A stretch of DNA of 64,000 nt, taken from contig CM063505.1 in assembly GCA_032207245.1 (NCBI GenBank), forward strand, positions 176,191,827-176,255,826, given 5' to 3'. Both the position numbers and the translations under genes were made by a program. The notes below the pieces were generated by a model. That model had not been told where the DNA came from. It saw nothing but the letters and a program-made list of their open reading frames with translations, and ran no database searches. Of this stretch, positions 35,426-47,785 are shown piece after piece (positions within the stretch are counted from its first letter, which is position 1; the number at the start of each line of letters is the position of its first letter). Source of the DNA: Pardosa pseudoannulata (taxonomy: Eukaryota > Arthropoda > Arachnida > Araneae > Lycosidae).

Positions 35426-36646
35426 TTGTTACATCGAAACGACGAGTAGAGTGTCACTGAACTGGCAAACATCCTGCGAAAAGGTCACAACTTTTTAATA
35501 TTTTTCCCTTTAGTTTTAATATATTTAGTTTTAATTTTTGTGCATCTATATATGCTTACAAAAGTTATACCTTTTGGGGAGAAAATGAAAAAAAACAGGA
35601 TTCGAATGGTGATAGAAAGTCATTAAAAACTATTTCAATTAGTAAGAGTCTTTAAAAATGGGTCCTTGGAGTCCTTAATATTAAACTAGATTCCAGAAAA
35701 AAATCCTTAAAAAAATATGTGCATTTCTTAATATTTCTGCCGGAGATAGGATTTTCTCATCTTCGTAATTCCGATTAATTTCTGGTTCTAGTGAAAACCT
35801 TCAATCTTTGAAAGACACAAATATCTAAAGAGCAAACGAGGTTGAATGTGACAGACCACATACTCTTAATAAAATATACACACCCTTTACAAACTATAGA
35901 ATTTTGTAAATACATAATTTAAAATTTTGGCAAGTTCTGGGTAGTCACTCCATAGGATATGGGTGAACTTAAAAACAAAGTAAATTTCTCGACACGTCTA
36001 AAAAGTTTAAGAAGCTATCAAAGCCTTGGGAGAAACAAATTTTCACGAAACCTGTTTTATATTAACAAATAAAAAGATATTCACAAAGAAGAATATAGTT
36101 ACTGTAAAATCAGTTGCCGTAAACGGAATATCAGCTAAATTTCTAGCAATTTCTTTCTTTTCCATCTATTCTGCTGTCAGTTCCATCTATTCTGCCCCAG
36201 TACTACCAATGTCATATAGAATAAAGAAGACTCTCAAACATTCCCCTTTTTTATGGACTCTTTGTTTAGTTTTTAAAAAGTGAGTCTAAATAAAAGTTTC
36301 TTGCTCTAATCCAAATACTGTGGAAGGACGATTGTTGCAAAATATTTTGTACTAGATACACATATCGCTATATGTTATATGCATTAGCAAAACACGACTC
36401 CATGGACTAGACAACTAGACTTTTACGAACTGTGAATGACAACGTGAAGAAGCTCGCGCCACAGACAGATACCGAGACAGAGCGTGTGTATGTAGAAGAG
36501 AGTGAGAGTACAGCGTCGATCGATTTATGATGATTTTAATCAAAACGAAATAATGTGTATTTTAATTTTAATCGTTTAATTGTTACGTTTTTGTGCTTTG
36601 AAATTAAATGTTTCTGTTTTGTGAATTGTGCTTGATGTTGTTTTAC

Positions 36647-36649
<3 letters not shown>
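35426..36649. other. AT-rich sequence, nothing identified
   Basis: A more GC-balanced segment at 36400-36520 (GAGACAGAGCGTGTG and GAGAGTGAGAG) precedes the TA tract. It might be a transcribed leader or LTR piece, but no boundary is visible. Confidence 0.35.

Positions 36650-36723
<74 letters not shown>
36650..36723. repeat. (TA)n microsatellite
   Basis: About 37 uninterrupted TA units. Confidence 0.95.
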
Positions 36724-36725
<2 letters not shown>

Positions 36726-36906
36726 CTATATGTTATATATATTTTACATAAAAATATATAAGCTCGCCCTTAAATTTTATCTCTATAAAAATATATTAGC
36801 TTTTATTTTCTACTGAGCACGCACTTACAAATTTCGTTTTAGATATATAAAAACAATACATGTATAAAAAAGTTTGATTCTTGTTTCATTTGTGCATTTT
36901 GCTACA

Positions 36907-38107
36907 GGCCCAATAATATTTAGCTATAAAATATTAGCTTATAAAAAAGTATCGACCATACACAATATTAATAAATTTTCTGTCAGATATAACAGGATTA
37001 GTTTCCTAAATACCTGAAACTTCACACTTCAAAATTTGTGAACAAATCCCTTTCAGGAGCATAATATTTAGGCTATAAAATATTAGCTTATAAAAAAGTA
37101 TCGACCATACACAATATTAATAAATTTTCTGTCAGATATAACAGGATTAGTTTCCTAAATACCTGAAACTTCACTCTTCAAAATTAGTGAACAAATCCCT
37201 TTCAGGAGCATAATATTTAGCTATAAAATATTAGCTTATAAAAAAGTATCGACCATACACAATATTAATAAATTTTCTGTCAGATATAACAGGATTAGTT
37301 TCCTAAATACCTGAAACTTCACTCTTCAAAATTAGTGAACAAATCCCTTTCAGGAGCATAATATTTGGCTATAAAATATTAGCTTATAAAAAAGTATCGA
37401 CCATACACAATATTAATAAATTTTCTGTCAGATATAACAGGATTAGTTTCCTAAATACCTGAAACTTCACTCTTCAAAATTAGTGAACAAATCCCTTTCA
37501 GGAGCATAATATTTGGCTATAAAATATTAGCTTATAAAAAAGTATCGACCATACACAATATTAATAAATTTTCTGTCAGATATAACAGGATTAGTTTCCT
37601 AAATACCTGAAACTTCACTCTTCAAAATTAGTGAACAAATCCCTTTCAGGAGCATAATATTTGGCTATAAAATATTAGCTTATAAAAAAGTATCGACCAT
37701 ACACAATATTAATAAATTTTCTGTCAGATATAACAGGATTAGTTTCCTAAATACCTGAAACTTCACTCTTCAAAATTAGTGAACAAATCCCTTTCAGGAG
37801 CATAATATTTGGCTATAAAATATTAGCTTATAAAAAAGTATCGACCATACACAATATTAATAAATTTTCTGTCAGATATAACAGGATTAGTTTCCTAAAT
37901 ACCTGAAACTTCACTCTTCAAAATTAGTGAACAAATCCCTTTCAGGAGCATAATATTTGGCTATAAAATATTAGCTTATAAAAAAGTATCGACCATACAC
38001 AATATTAATAAATTTTCTGTCAGATATAACAGGATTAGTTTCCTAAACACCTGAAACTTCACTCGTGAAAACCAGTGAACAAGTCATTTTTAGGAGCATA
38101 ATATTTG
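36907..38107. repeat. Homogeneous tandem satellite, 148-bp unit, 8 copies
   Basis: GCTTATAAAAAAGTATCGAC recurs at 36937, 37086, 37234, 37382, 37530, 37678, 37826 and 37974, spacing 148 bp (149 once, because of an extra G). The internal units are essentially identical, with only the variant TTTAGCTA/TTTGGCTA. The first and last units carry edge differences (CACACTTC..TTTGTG at the left; ACACCTGAAACTTCACTCGT at the right). This gradient is expected from unequal exchange or recent amplification. Each unit includes GATATAACAGGATTAGTTTC and CAAATCCCTTTCAGGAGCAT. Non-coding. A SINE fragment lies about 125 bp beyond. Confidence 0.96.
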
Positions 38108-38232
38108 GGCTCTTCGGTATAGTACAAAATTATCACATAGAAATATACCCCCCCTCTTCGTACGTTATTAAATATGTGTTAAAGTGTTTAAGTACTGGCT
38201 ATGTTGTATTCTCCAGATTCCTGATAGTCTAT

Positions 38233-38312
38233 GCCGAACGATGGCCGAATGGTTGACTGATGGTATTCGATGCCGGAGTTCGCAGATTCGAATCCAGCTG
38301 CTGGCATGGATG
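38233..38312 (+). mobile_element. tRNA-derived SINE, head fragment
   Basis: GCCGAACGATGGCCGAATGG is followed by the B-box region (GATTCGAATCC) and CATGGATG, then similarity stops. Only the tRNA-like 5' part remains; the 3' body and tail are missing. No target duplication seen. Confidence 0.8.
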
Positions 38313-39812
38313 GAGATTTAAATCATGTATATGAATTTTCTGTCATGTTTTGGATAAAACTTTTAATTGAATAAGTAAAAAGTTGACTCATTATTTTGTT
38401 ATACGCAAATATATTTTAAAAAATCTGTCGATTATTTTTGCTCAATAAAATGTAGAAGTTTTTAAAAATCCTTGCATCAGTTTACGTAGAAAGATTATAT
38501 AGAACAATAATTGAAGTAGACTTGAGATGAAAAGATTTATAAGTCTTTTACAGCTTTTAAAAATGAAATGCTTTGATTAGATTTTATTCTCCCCAACTGC
38601 TTTAAATTTGAATTGTAAACTACAAATCAATTCTAATATTTATTGAAAAAATTGATTTCTTTTAAACAAACATCATGTTCCCTTTAAAATTGAAAGATGT
38701 TTAGGTACATTTTGCTGTTTTGCTACAAACGAATTTACGTGAATAATTGTATATTAATGTGCTTTACGTGTACATATTAGTTTAATTACAAGGTTAAATG
38801 TTTGTATTTCATATATAAGTATATATTAATACGTTTACAGCCTGATTTTTTTAAGCATTTATTTGAGTATAAATGCTTTTAACAAGAGAATTTTTAAATT
38901 TTATGTCTGTTAACATTGAAGACAGATTGTGTTTTATATTTGTGTTAACAAACGTGATCTAAGTGAGTCTCGTTACATTTTAGCCATTTTTTAAATGACC
39001 ATTAATCGATAAACCAATAGATATTCAAAAATGGAAGAACATTGCTGATTTTTTCAGCACATTACCACTTCAAAATTTTTAATAATTGTTTTAAGAGCAC
39101 GTAAAAACTATGATCTAACATATTAAGTTTTTAACGCTTTGATCCATTTGTTACATATCAGATGACAGTAAAAATTAAGCCTTCTATTTATCCTCATAAA
39201 ATTTGGTTCTAAATAATTCCACACATTTTAAATGTTCTTCATATACATTACGTTTTATTTGGCAATTTATTTTTTTTACTTGGCTAATTTCTTGCGCGTT
39301 CGTGACACGTTATATGTAGAAATGTTATATTCTGTTGATCATTCATTTTCCGTAATCAACAACAGATTGAATTCATTGTATAGTTAATTTGAAACATTTT
39401 TTTTTATTAATGATAACCTTGGTAGAGATCTATTTGCTTGCTCTAATCAGACAAACCATTTTTTAGAAACCATTTATTACTATTTAAAATCTGTAAACTT
39501 TTTTTGTCGACTGTATTTTATTGTGGGAAATAATTGTTAGAAATTTACTATGGTCATAATTGTTATTGAATTTGTTGTAATTGAGCTAATGTTTAATTTA
39601 TTTCGCATCCAGATGTACCCAATGGTGACTTGTTAGTATATGTGTCTGCTCCAAATGCACATATCTAACAAATCTCCTTTCGGTTGGATCACTTTTCTAT
39701 ATTTCGAAAGCTAAGTATGGGCATTTTAAACCTAATCTCTCCACTGAATTCTTGATTATTTTTACACCCACTAATTACTGCAAGTGTTTTTATAAACTTT
39801 TAAAAATAGATA
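38313..39812. other. AT-rich sequence, nothing identified
   Basis: No frame or repeat recognised. TAGATA directly precedes the hAT-like end at 39813. Confidence 0.4.
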
Positions 39813-40006
39813 CAGGGTATCCGCTAAAATAAAATTTTTCAAATCCATGACTTTCCCTGACTTTAGAAGACCATTTTCCATAACTTTAAAAATATTTTGT
39901 TAAAGCACATAAGAATAAAAATTCTGATATACATATAAATAAAATATATGCTTTTAGAGAAATTACAAGAATTTATGATAAAAAATACTTTATAAATGTT
40001 TATAAA

Positions 40007-40009
<3 letters not shown>

Positions 40010-40072
<63 letters not shown>
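40010..40072. repeat. (TA)n microsatellite
   Basis: About 31 TA units within the hAT-like element. Confidence 0.95.
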
Positions 40073-40075
<3 letters not shown>

Positions 40076-40623
40076 TGTTGTAGTATCTACATACCTAAGT
40101 TTAATAATACAGCAATTTTCTGAATGCAATCAAAAAATTTCCAATTTGAATTCAGAGTACTTGGGTATTATCGAGGTGACCAAGAATAGTAGCCAAACAC
40201 GATAACCATATAACGTTTATATATAATAGCCCTAAAGATAAGGTTATATTTTGTAGAAAAATCTGAACTAATTTTTATTAAATAATTATTACTATTATTA
40301 TATTAATAAAAATTTAATCTATAATTTAAGAAAAAATCAGAATAATATACTTATACATTTACCCACCTATTAAGATTTCTTGTTTTGAGTTTCCTTGACG
40401 AACAAGTTTTACTTGGCAATATGGTCAATGGGATAATACATAAGTACCAAACTCAGTAACTTCAGCCAAATGACAAGTAAAAATAGGATTAAATAATTGA
40501 ATGTAATGATTTTGCCAATTTACTTAGTGTCTCACAATCAATAATAATTATTAACATTTCTATATAAATCTCAAAATTTAATGCCTCAAATTAAAAATCT
40601 CTTATTTACTGAAACTCCTAGTA

Positions 40624-40700
40624 ACTCTTTACAATAAAGATTTCCTCTTTTCCTCCAAAGTACTCTTTACAGTAAAGATTTCCTCTTTTCCTCCAAAGTA
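40624..40700. repeat. 38-bp tandem duplication
   Basis: ACTCTTTACAATAAAGATTT plus CCTCTTTTCCTCCAAAGT is repeated once with a single A/G change. It directly abuts the SINE fragment on its left. Confidence 0.9.
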
Positions 40701-40705
40701 TGAAT

Positions 40706-40829
40706 TTTCGAACGGCTGTGAACATCCATGCCAGCAATGGGATTCAAGCCCACGAACTTCCGTGCCGAAGAGCAGCGCCCTACCCATTATCCATCGAATG
40801 ACCGAATGGGTAGGGCGTTGCTCTTCGGG
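40706..40829 (-). mobile_element. tRNA-derived SINE fragment with an inverted end (foldback)
   Basis: A minus-strand SINE head (CGAACGGCTGTGAACATCCA, then the B-box region) runs to about 40798. The first part of the same head then follows in plus orientation. Arms 40765-40788 and 40805-40829 pair almost perfectly (GCCGAAGAGCAGCGCCCTAC against the reverse complement), loop 16 nt. A snap-back or twin-priming type event is a possible origin. Confidence 0.75.
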
Positions 40830-42419
40830 CTGCCTGATATTTGTTATGGCATTGTTATCACATAATCCCTGTTACTGCTCTTTGCCACTCTAAAACCAAT
40901 TATTCCATGCTTAACAAATTTCTCCTTTAATATTTTAAGTGAGCTAGATAAACTACGATAACAAACATTTAATTGGAAATTAAAAGGAAAATTAATAATT
41001 GAATTAATTATAATAAAATTAGTATCAATTCTAAATTTTACTAGTACATCCCCAAAAGTGCCCTGCTTTTCTGTTTTTATGTTTAAAATTTAAATATAGT
41101 TTCTTTCTGAAAAGTATTTGCAAATAATAGCTTTCCGTAAGCGGAGTTGCATGGATATACACTTAATAACTTTTACTTGTATATTATGCAAACTGGTATT
41201 TTATACCAGGCGATCCCCCTCTTCACCCATATTGATGTTTGCATTGATTTGTGTTCCTTACATTTTAAGCAAGACTCGTATGGATATCTCCAACGGCATC
41301 TAATAATTAAATCTAGAAATTAAAAATTAAAATAAAACGTTCCTATCTCCGATATTCCATACGCAAAGCTGGTCTCTCAATATTAACCGGAGATCATCGC
41401 GTGGAGAGGACGCCGGACTGATAGAGTGAAATCACTGCGTCGCGTACACGAGACGGGTTAATGTGTCTGGTGCTTTCTAAACAGTGCATCTTCAAGCATA
41501 ACAAAAGATTAAAACATACATACGCATGTTACATATTAATATTGTTAGTTTGAGAAAAGAAAATTCACTCCCCCTTTCAAAAAAAAAAAAAAAAAACCAG
41601 GATTTTATACTCCCCTCCCCCCAAAACATTGTTTTTTTTTTAATGAAACTCGCCTGAGCTGGTATTTTAATACAAAAACCCGGGTTTTTTTTATAACTCT
41701 TTATATATTCTCGGAAACGAATGTGGAGGATGGGGGAAGGTCTAGAAGACCGATTATACGGGTGAGAGAGAAGCCTACCCTGGTCTTGCCTCATTAACAC
41801 ACGAGAAAAAAAAAACAGATGACAAATCGAATCATACTGCTGCGATAGAAATATTCGACCCTTCCGGTGCAGTGTACACTGCCCTAATGAGTATGTTTTT
41901 CTACGCTCGTATCTTCAACGGTTTCGCTTCTCACAACGAAATTACACACGATCACCGGCAAGATCAAGGACGTTCCGATATCATCCACTTCCCTCCCACT
42001 CCTTTGTCATATCACAAGCCAATACGTACTTTTTTTTTCTTCTCAACCAACGGCAAATCACTCGTAACGAGACACTACACATCGGAACATCCCCTGGTCA
42101 GCCCGTAGCAACTGTCTCGCCACGCAATTAAAGCTCCTTAATATGTCACGTGTCTCAGTGTACAAAAAATAGATGAATGGGAGTCCATCGCTGTGGGCAA
42201 AAGAGAGAAGTATGCAGCCGCTTCCGTTCAGAAAGGAAATTCACTTGCTGAGGCATTTCTTGGTTTTTCTTAATTGGTAGCTCAGCGGATCCATGACTTT
42301 CCATGACTTTTACTCATTTTACTTGAAAAATCCTGACTTTCCATGACAAAATTAATCCATTGTCTAAATCCATGATTTTCCATGACTTTCCCTGACTTTC
42401 CAGGTGTGCGGAAACCGTG

Positions 42420-44014
42420 TAGATATACTTCGGAAAATTTGAAAACATTTTGTTAGCTTTGATATATCCAAAACTGATTTGTGGAGTAGTTTCTATAACC
42501 AAAGAAGAAATGCTTTTCATTTTTACTTCCTAAATTCTAATACGTGTCTACGATTAAGAAATTTAAACCAATTATGTGAAAATGCCTCCAAATGTCAGTA
42601 ATTTTAAAAACGTTTTTAAACAAATTATGTGATGTTACCCTTCTCCAAGGGCAATGAGTCTCTTGTATCAAAACAGTACACTTCAGCGCTCCTCAGCAAA
42701 ACTATCGTATTGCTTTCTGATATTTGAAACGTATATTTTTACTTAACGTTAATAAAAGGTGTTTTTTCCAATTAGTAGATCTTTGTAGCGAATGACTGAG
42801 TTGGTCTTGAATAGATTTGAGTCTACCTTTTAAAGTCGGTTTCCACGCTAGCAACATGATTCGAACTTACGAAAGTCCATCATAGTGTTTAAAATGAACA
42901 GTGTGAGCATGATATTAACCATTTTTTATCCTAGATTTTAATTGAAAATATAGAAAATAAGGATTGTGTTCGATCTACGGAACTGTGGTAAATCTATATC
43001 TATTATACTGGGAATAACTCTTGTAGTGCTTGTAAGTGACGTGGCCTTCTCAGTCTGATGTCTGAAAAGATGGTGTTTTCGACTGTGGGGCATTGTTCCT
43101 AAACACTAGATAAACGAAAGCATCCTTAACTTTTTCCAGTAAGGATCTGCTTGACACCCGAACTTTGGAACTTGTCAAGCAAGACGATTGTGAGCGGTTA
43201 AAATAGATTGCGAGCTTTGTGGTCCCACTTCAGCCACGCACCAAGGACTTTACATTAACCCTGAGACCGAGGTTTCCTGAGAAAGAGACAAGAACGATGG
43301 AGAGTTGCTGTCGAACTCTTACACGAGAGAATCATTCTCTGTTTTTGTACATATCCTTCGAAGGATGTAGGGAACCCATTTTGTGAACTTTGTTCTTTTT
43401 TCCAGCTGGGTATTGGCATTATGTCATTATTTCCGTTAAATTTATTTTCCGTGTAAATAAAAATATTAAGTTTTAATCACCAAAAGACGGTCTCATCTCT
43501 TCGTCACGTACTTTCCATACACCAACAAAAACCCACGTTACGACCTGACCAAGTATGGTGATGAAAGTTAAATTTTTAATTTCTCGACCGCTAGGTGCTT
43601 AAGTACTTTTGAAATGAATTCTCAATTTCTAAGAAATGTTTAGATTTTTAAACATATTTTATCCCACGTGTATTTTCCCGGATTTCTGAAAGGATGTCCA
43701 TGTTGGACTTCTTTCGTGCACATATGGTGAACATTCTATCGTCTACATAACTTGCCATCTTAAGTCACTGTAAGAATAATTACAAATATTATTGACAACA
43801 GTCAAATAATTCACCATACTGAGGAGGAGGAAGCGATCCCTTTCTTGATTCTCGTAGTCAGTATTTTAATTAGTTCAGCGTCCTGTAATAAGAGTTGTGT
43901 TTAAAGAGGGAAGGTATGGATGGAATATGTAGGATCCCGAGAAGAGCCCGTACAACACCGTAAGGAGCTGGACTGTAACAATTAAGTATAACTGAGACAA
44001 CTGGGTATTACGTG
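42420..44014. other. Mixed sequence with a possible LTR-like or transcribed 3' segment
   Basis: From about 43020 to 43560 composition is less AT-rich. It includes TTTTTTCCAG and an AATAAA signal near 43456, and runs to CCATACACCAACA. The order resembles an LTR or the end of a transcription unit, but I could not fix ends, target duplication or a primer-binding site. A very diverged SINE-like patch may lie at 42820-42880. Confidence 0.3.
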
Positions 44015-44452
44015 AGTTCCCAACCCGTCCACCCTTCTAAGTGTAGCTACTTTTATACATTTTATTACATACATAAGCCCTCTTGCAGCTCCCAAGAAGA
44101 ACTAGAAACAGCGCCACCTATCAGGTTGTATGGCAAACTACAAACTCTGCGAAAAATTATACATACCGGACAGGAAGAGAGTTCTTAACCCTCTCGCCCT
44201 CACAGGATCTCACAGGAAGAATTGACTGCAGCACTTCCTGGGCCAAGCCCTCTAGTACTGGGATACTAACGATGGATATGTAAAAACTATGAAAATGAGT
44301 TGGCATGACAAACAAAATTAAAGAGTTCTACGGGTGGGAATTCCCCTCTCGCCCTTCTAGGTGTAGTTACTTTTATACATATTTTAGGTAAAACAAAAGC
44401 CCTCTAGCAAACAAGAAATACTATCACAGCGCCACCTAGCGGTGTTATGAAA
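44015..44452. repeat. Direct repeat pair, about 120 bp each, 320 bp apart
   Basis: Copies at about 44015-44131 and 44330-44452 share CCCTTCTARGTGTAGYTAC, TTTTATACAT, AARCCCTCT and CAGCGCCACCTA. They are diverged by substitutions and small indels. The GCGCCACCTA end is of a kind often found in arthropod transposons, but no superfamily is assigned. Confidence 0.7.
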
Positions 44453-46572
44453 ATCGTCGTAGGAAAAATCTAGTCACCTAAGAATATGTGGTGGAAAAGC
44501 CTGCTTTAGGTTACATTTCGGACAAATTGGGTGGGTGTTTTGACTACCCTTGAACACAAGACTTCTGAGATGGCCACTAAGAAAGCAGGAAGAAGCTGAA
44601 TGAATGCATCTATCGGAGTCCATAGCGAGGGATCCACCAGAGGAATCGGCATGGTACCAAGGATGTGCCGAAGGTACAAGCCAAGACATTTTATCAATAT
44701 GTTTTCTGGCAGATTACAGATCAAGATAAGTCAGACAGTGTAAAGTAGATATAGCCTCCGTGGTACCCTTCTTCGCAGAAACTTGGCACTTGACAGAAAT
44801 AAAAAATATTCAACGAATGTGTGTTATTTAATTTTCAAAAATTAAATAACATAGCTTAATATTAATAAATGTTTTCTTGATAATTTAAATATATAAATTA
44901 AAGTGAATTGTCTCTTCAGTAATATAACTACGAGGTATTTAAAGTACGTAGTATTGAAGTTTTTTGGGAGAGTCACATTTTTCTAGATTATCCAAATCTT
45001 GATACTAAAATTAGCATCTAATGTGAGGATTTTGCACTTATATAACGGAAAATATTTATTATTTTAAAAATTATTCCAGAATCAATTGTGAATGTTTTTA
45101 ATCAGACATCGATATTCATTTGAAAAAAAAAAAACACCATGTATTTCAAGGAAAATAAAACACAAACCGGACACAATGTGTTACTCTCCCTGTATCGCAT
45201 CTAAGTTAGGTTAATGAATCAAAGAAAAGCTCCAAGAGATTGTCGATAAGATGAATAATTGTAACTAATCGATAGAATGACACAAATTCGTTAAACAAAG
45301 CATATTATTAGTTCAGTGATTGTGACATACTATTAATTGACGAAGGTTAAATTCTTAGCTGTTACTATGTGTTACATTTTGTATTGAGTGCATCAGAAGG
45401 TATTCAGTCTCTAATGTTTAAATAGTTTGACTAGAGGTTTAATCGAAGATAAAATTTTATAGCTTAAAAGAAATTTTTTATAATTTTTTTTAAAGTTTTA
45501 AGCCGGATTTTTTCTTTTATTATGTCGATTCAGAATTGTTATAGATTTAATTTAATTTTTACAGGAAATTCTCTAAAAACAGTTTTTATTTTTTAATGTA
45601 TTCCGATTGTGAGAAACACTGAATATTTTTTTGCCTGAATATGCATTTTAGTTAGAATTTAAAAAATACGTTCAATACGAAAATATTAACTATCATACTA
45701 TGTCAGTGGAACAATTTTAATTACAATTAAAATGAATGTTTCTAAAAGCTTTTAAAGATTTTTTTCTAAAGAGTATCTAATATAATTTAAATTATGTTAC
45801 ATAGAATATAACTTAGTAAAAAATTCAGGTTTTTCAATAAATAGTTTTTGAAATTAATAAACGTTGAAAATTAGATAAATTTTTTGGGCAGTTGAACTTC
45901 AGCAGAATTTTTTAAATAAAAGTGATGAATAATGAAGCTATTAATCATTAAATATATAATTGATTTAAATTTTAATAAATATTTAAAGGATTTTTGATAG
46001 AGATGCTACATTAATTTTTATAATGTTTGGTAGTTTACTTTAAACATTTTCTGTTGAAGAATTAAGAATTTCGAAAAAGTTTAGTATTTATAATAAACTA
46101 ATATAAAATTAACAATATTTATTTTACAATTTTTGATTTGATCTCTTACTTTAAATATGAGAATTTAAAAATATGTTGATAATTTAATATAAAATAATAT
46201 ATTTTTATTTAGTTAGTTCCAAAAAACTTTTTCTTGCCTTTTATAAATGTAAGATACTACGTTCAAATGATTATTTAATAATTTTATAATTCAGATTTAG
46301 AGCTCTTAGAAAAACGAAAAAATGAAATAATTGGAAAAGAACTAAATAAAATATGTTCTAGAAATTAATTAAAAATTAGGTAGCTGTTATACCTAATTTA
46401 TTTAATAATGTATTAAATATATGCAATTAAATTCTTTCAATCACAGGAAAACTGTATTTTTACCACACTGCTTTTTGATAGTAATCATAATTATTTAAAA
46501 TGACTCTGATAAACATCATTACTTACTCACTATAAAACGTTTCACGTATTAGCCTAGCAACTATTTACTCCT
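44453..46572. other. Possible weak coding fossil at 44506-44724, then AT-rich DNA
   Basis: On the minus strand an open frame opening with an alternative codon reads LGTMPIPLVDPSLWTP. This vaguely recalls the cyclin-fold region of the TFIIIB subunit BRF1 (a DPxLYxPRFA-type motif), but the match is short and the continuation does not hold, so no call is made. 44800-46572 is extremely AT-rich with nothing recognised. Confidence 0.25.
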
Positions 46573-47785
46573 GAGGCTGCCAGACGCCTCCAAAGTATCA
46601 CATTAATGTAATGAATGTTTCTATTTATTTATTAAATATATCAAGAGGTAAAAAAGTATCACATTAATGAGAATGTTTCAATTTTAAATATTTCAAGAGG
46701 CTGCCAGGCAAAAGTATCAATTAATGTACGAATGTTTCTATTTATTCCTTAAATATATCAAGACTGAGGCACCTAAAGTATCAAAAAACGAACAATTTAT
46801 TCCTTAAATATATCAAGAGGCTGCCAGCACCTCCAAATTCACATTAATAAAGAATGGTATTCAATTTATTTCTTAAATATATCAAGAGGCAGGCACCTTA
46901 AAGTATCACATTAATGTAGCGATGTTTCTATTTATTCCTTAAATATAAAGAGGCTGCAGGCACCTACAAAGTATCACATTATGTAACGAATGTTTAGTAT
47001 TCTTAAATATATCAAGAGGCTAGGCACCTCCAAAGTATCACATTAATGTAACGAATGTTTCAGTTTATTCATTAAATATATCAAGAGGCTGCCAGGCACC
47101 TCCAAAGTATCACACTAATCTAACGAATGTTTCAATTTATCCTAAATATAAAGAGCTGCCAGGCACCTACAAAGTATCACATTAATGACGAATGTTTATT
47201 TATTCCTTAATATATAAGAGGCTGAGCACCTATAAAGTAACATTAATACAATGTTTCTATTTATTCCTTAAATATATAAGAGGCTGCCAGATACAAAGTA
47301 TCACATAATGTACGAATATTTTATTTATTAAATATATCAAGTAAGTATCACATTAAAAAAATAATTTTTTTCTTAAATATATCAAGAAGCTGCCAGCACC
47401 TATAAAGTATCACAATTAATGTAGCGAATGTTTCTATTTATTCCTTAGAAAAACAAATAAAATATCACATAACTGTAAACGAATGATTTACCTAAATATA
47501 TCAAGAGGCTTCCAGGCACCTCCAAAGTATCACATTAATGTAGAATGTTTAATTTATTTTAAATTATAATCAAGAGGCTGCCAGGCATTAAAGTATCACA
47601 TTAATGTAATGAATGTTTCTATTTATTTATTAAATATATCAAGAGGCTGCCAGGCACCTCCAAAGTATCACATTAATGTAACGAATGTTTCAATTTATTC
47701 ATTAAATATATCAAGAGACTGCCAGGCATCTCCAAAGTATCACATTAGTAACGAATGTATTCAATTTATTCATTAAATATATCAA
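46573..47785. repeat. Indel-riddled tandem satellite, about 72-bp unit, about 19 copies
   Basis: The consensus unit is GGCTGCCAGGCACCTCCAAA, GTATCACATTAATGTAACGA, ATGTTTCAATTTATTCATTA, AATATATCAAGA. Units at the right end (from about 47637) and one near 47030-47110 are clean. Many in between lack random 1-15 bp pieces (for example GGCTGAGCACC, GCTGCCAGATAC). Substitutions are few relative to the deletions. That pattern resembles consensus errors in a collapsed or uncorrected long-read repeat as much as biological decay. Confidence 0.9.

Larger units (their letters stand above)
39813..42419. mobile_element. hAT-like element (about 2.6 kb), composite and decayed
   Basis: The left end CAGGGTATCCGC and the right end, read inward, CACGGTTTCCGC match at 10 of 12 positions and are each abutted by TAGATA (39807-39812, 42420-42425). 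Subterminal CATGACTTTCCCTGACTTT occurs near both ends in the same direction, with more copies at the right. The interior holds a TA microsatellite, a 38-bp tandem duplication, a SINE foldback and a less AT-biased block (41330-42260) whose short frames (41492-41800 minus, 41872-42108 plus) I cannot assign. It may be one element with insertions, or two related ends brought together by chance. Confidence 0.5.

Noticed and set aside
36907..38107. CRISPR-like array
   Set aside because: The whole 148-bp unit is repeated without unique spacers, so it is a satellite; the genome is eukaryotic.
41380..41475. TTAA-flanked segment (TTAACCGG...CGGGTTAA)
   Set aside because: Beyond the first bases the two ends do not form inverted repeats.
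42820..42880. Very diverged SINE copy (minus strand)
   Set aside because: Order of TTAAAGTCGGTTTCC and GATTCGAACTTACGAA recalls the SINE, but too few bases match to call it.
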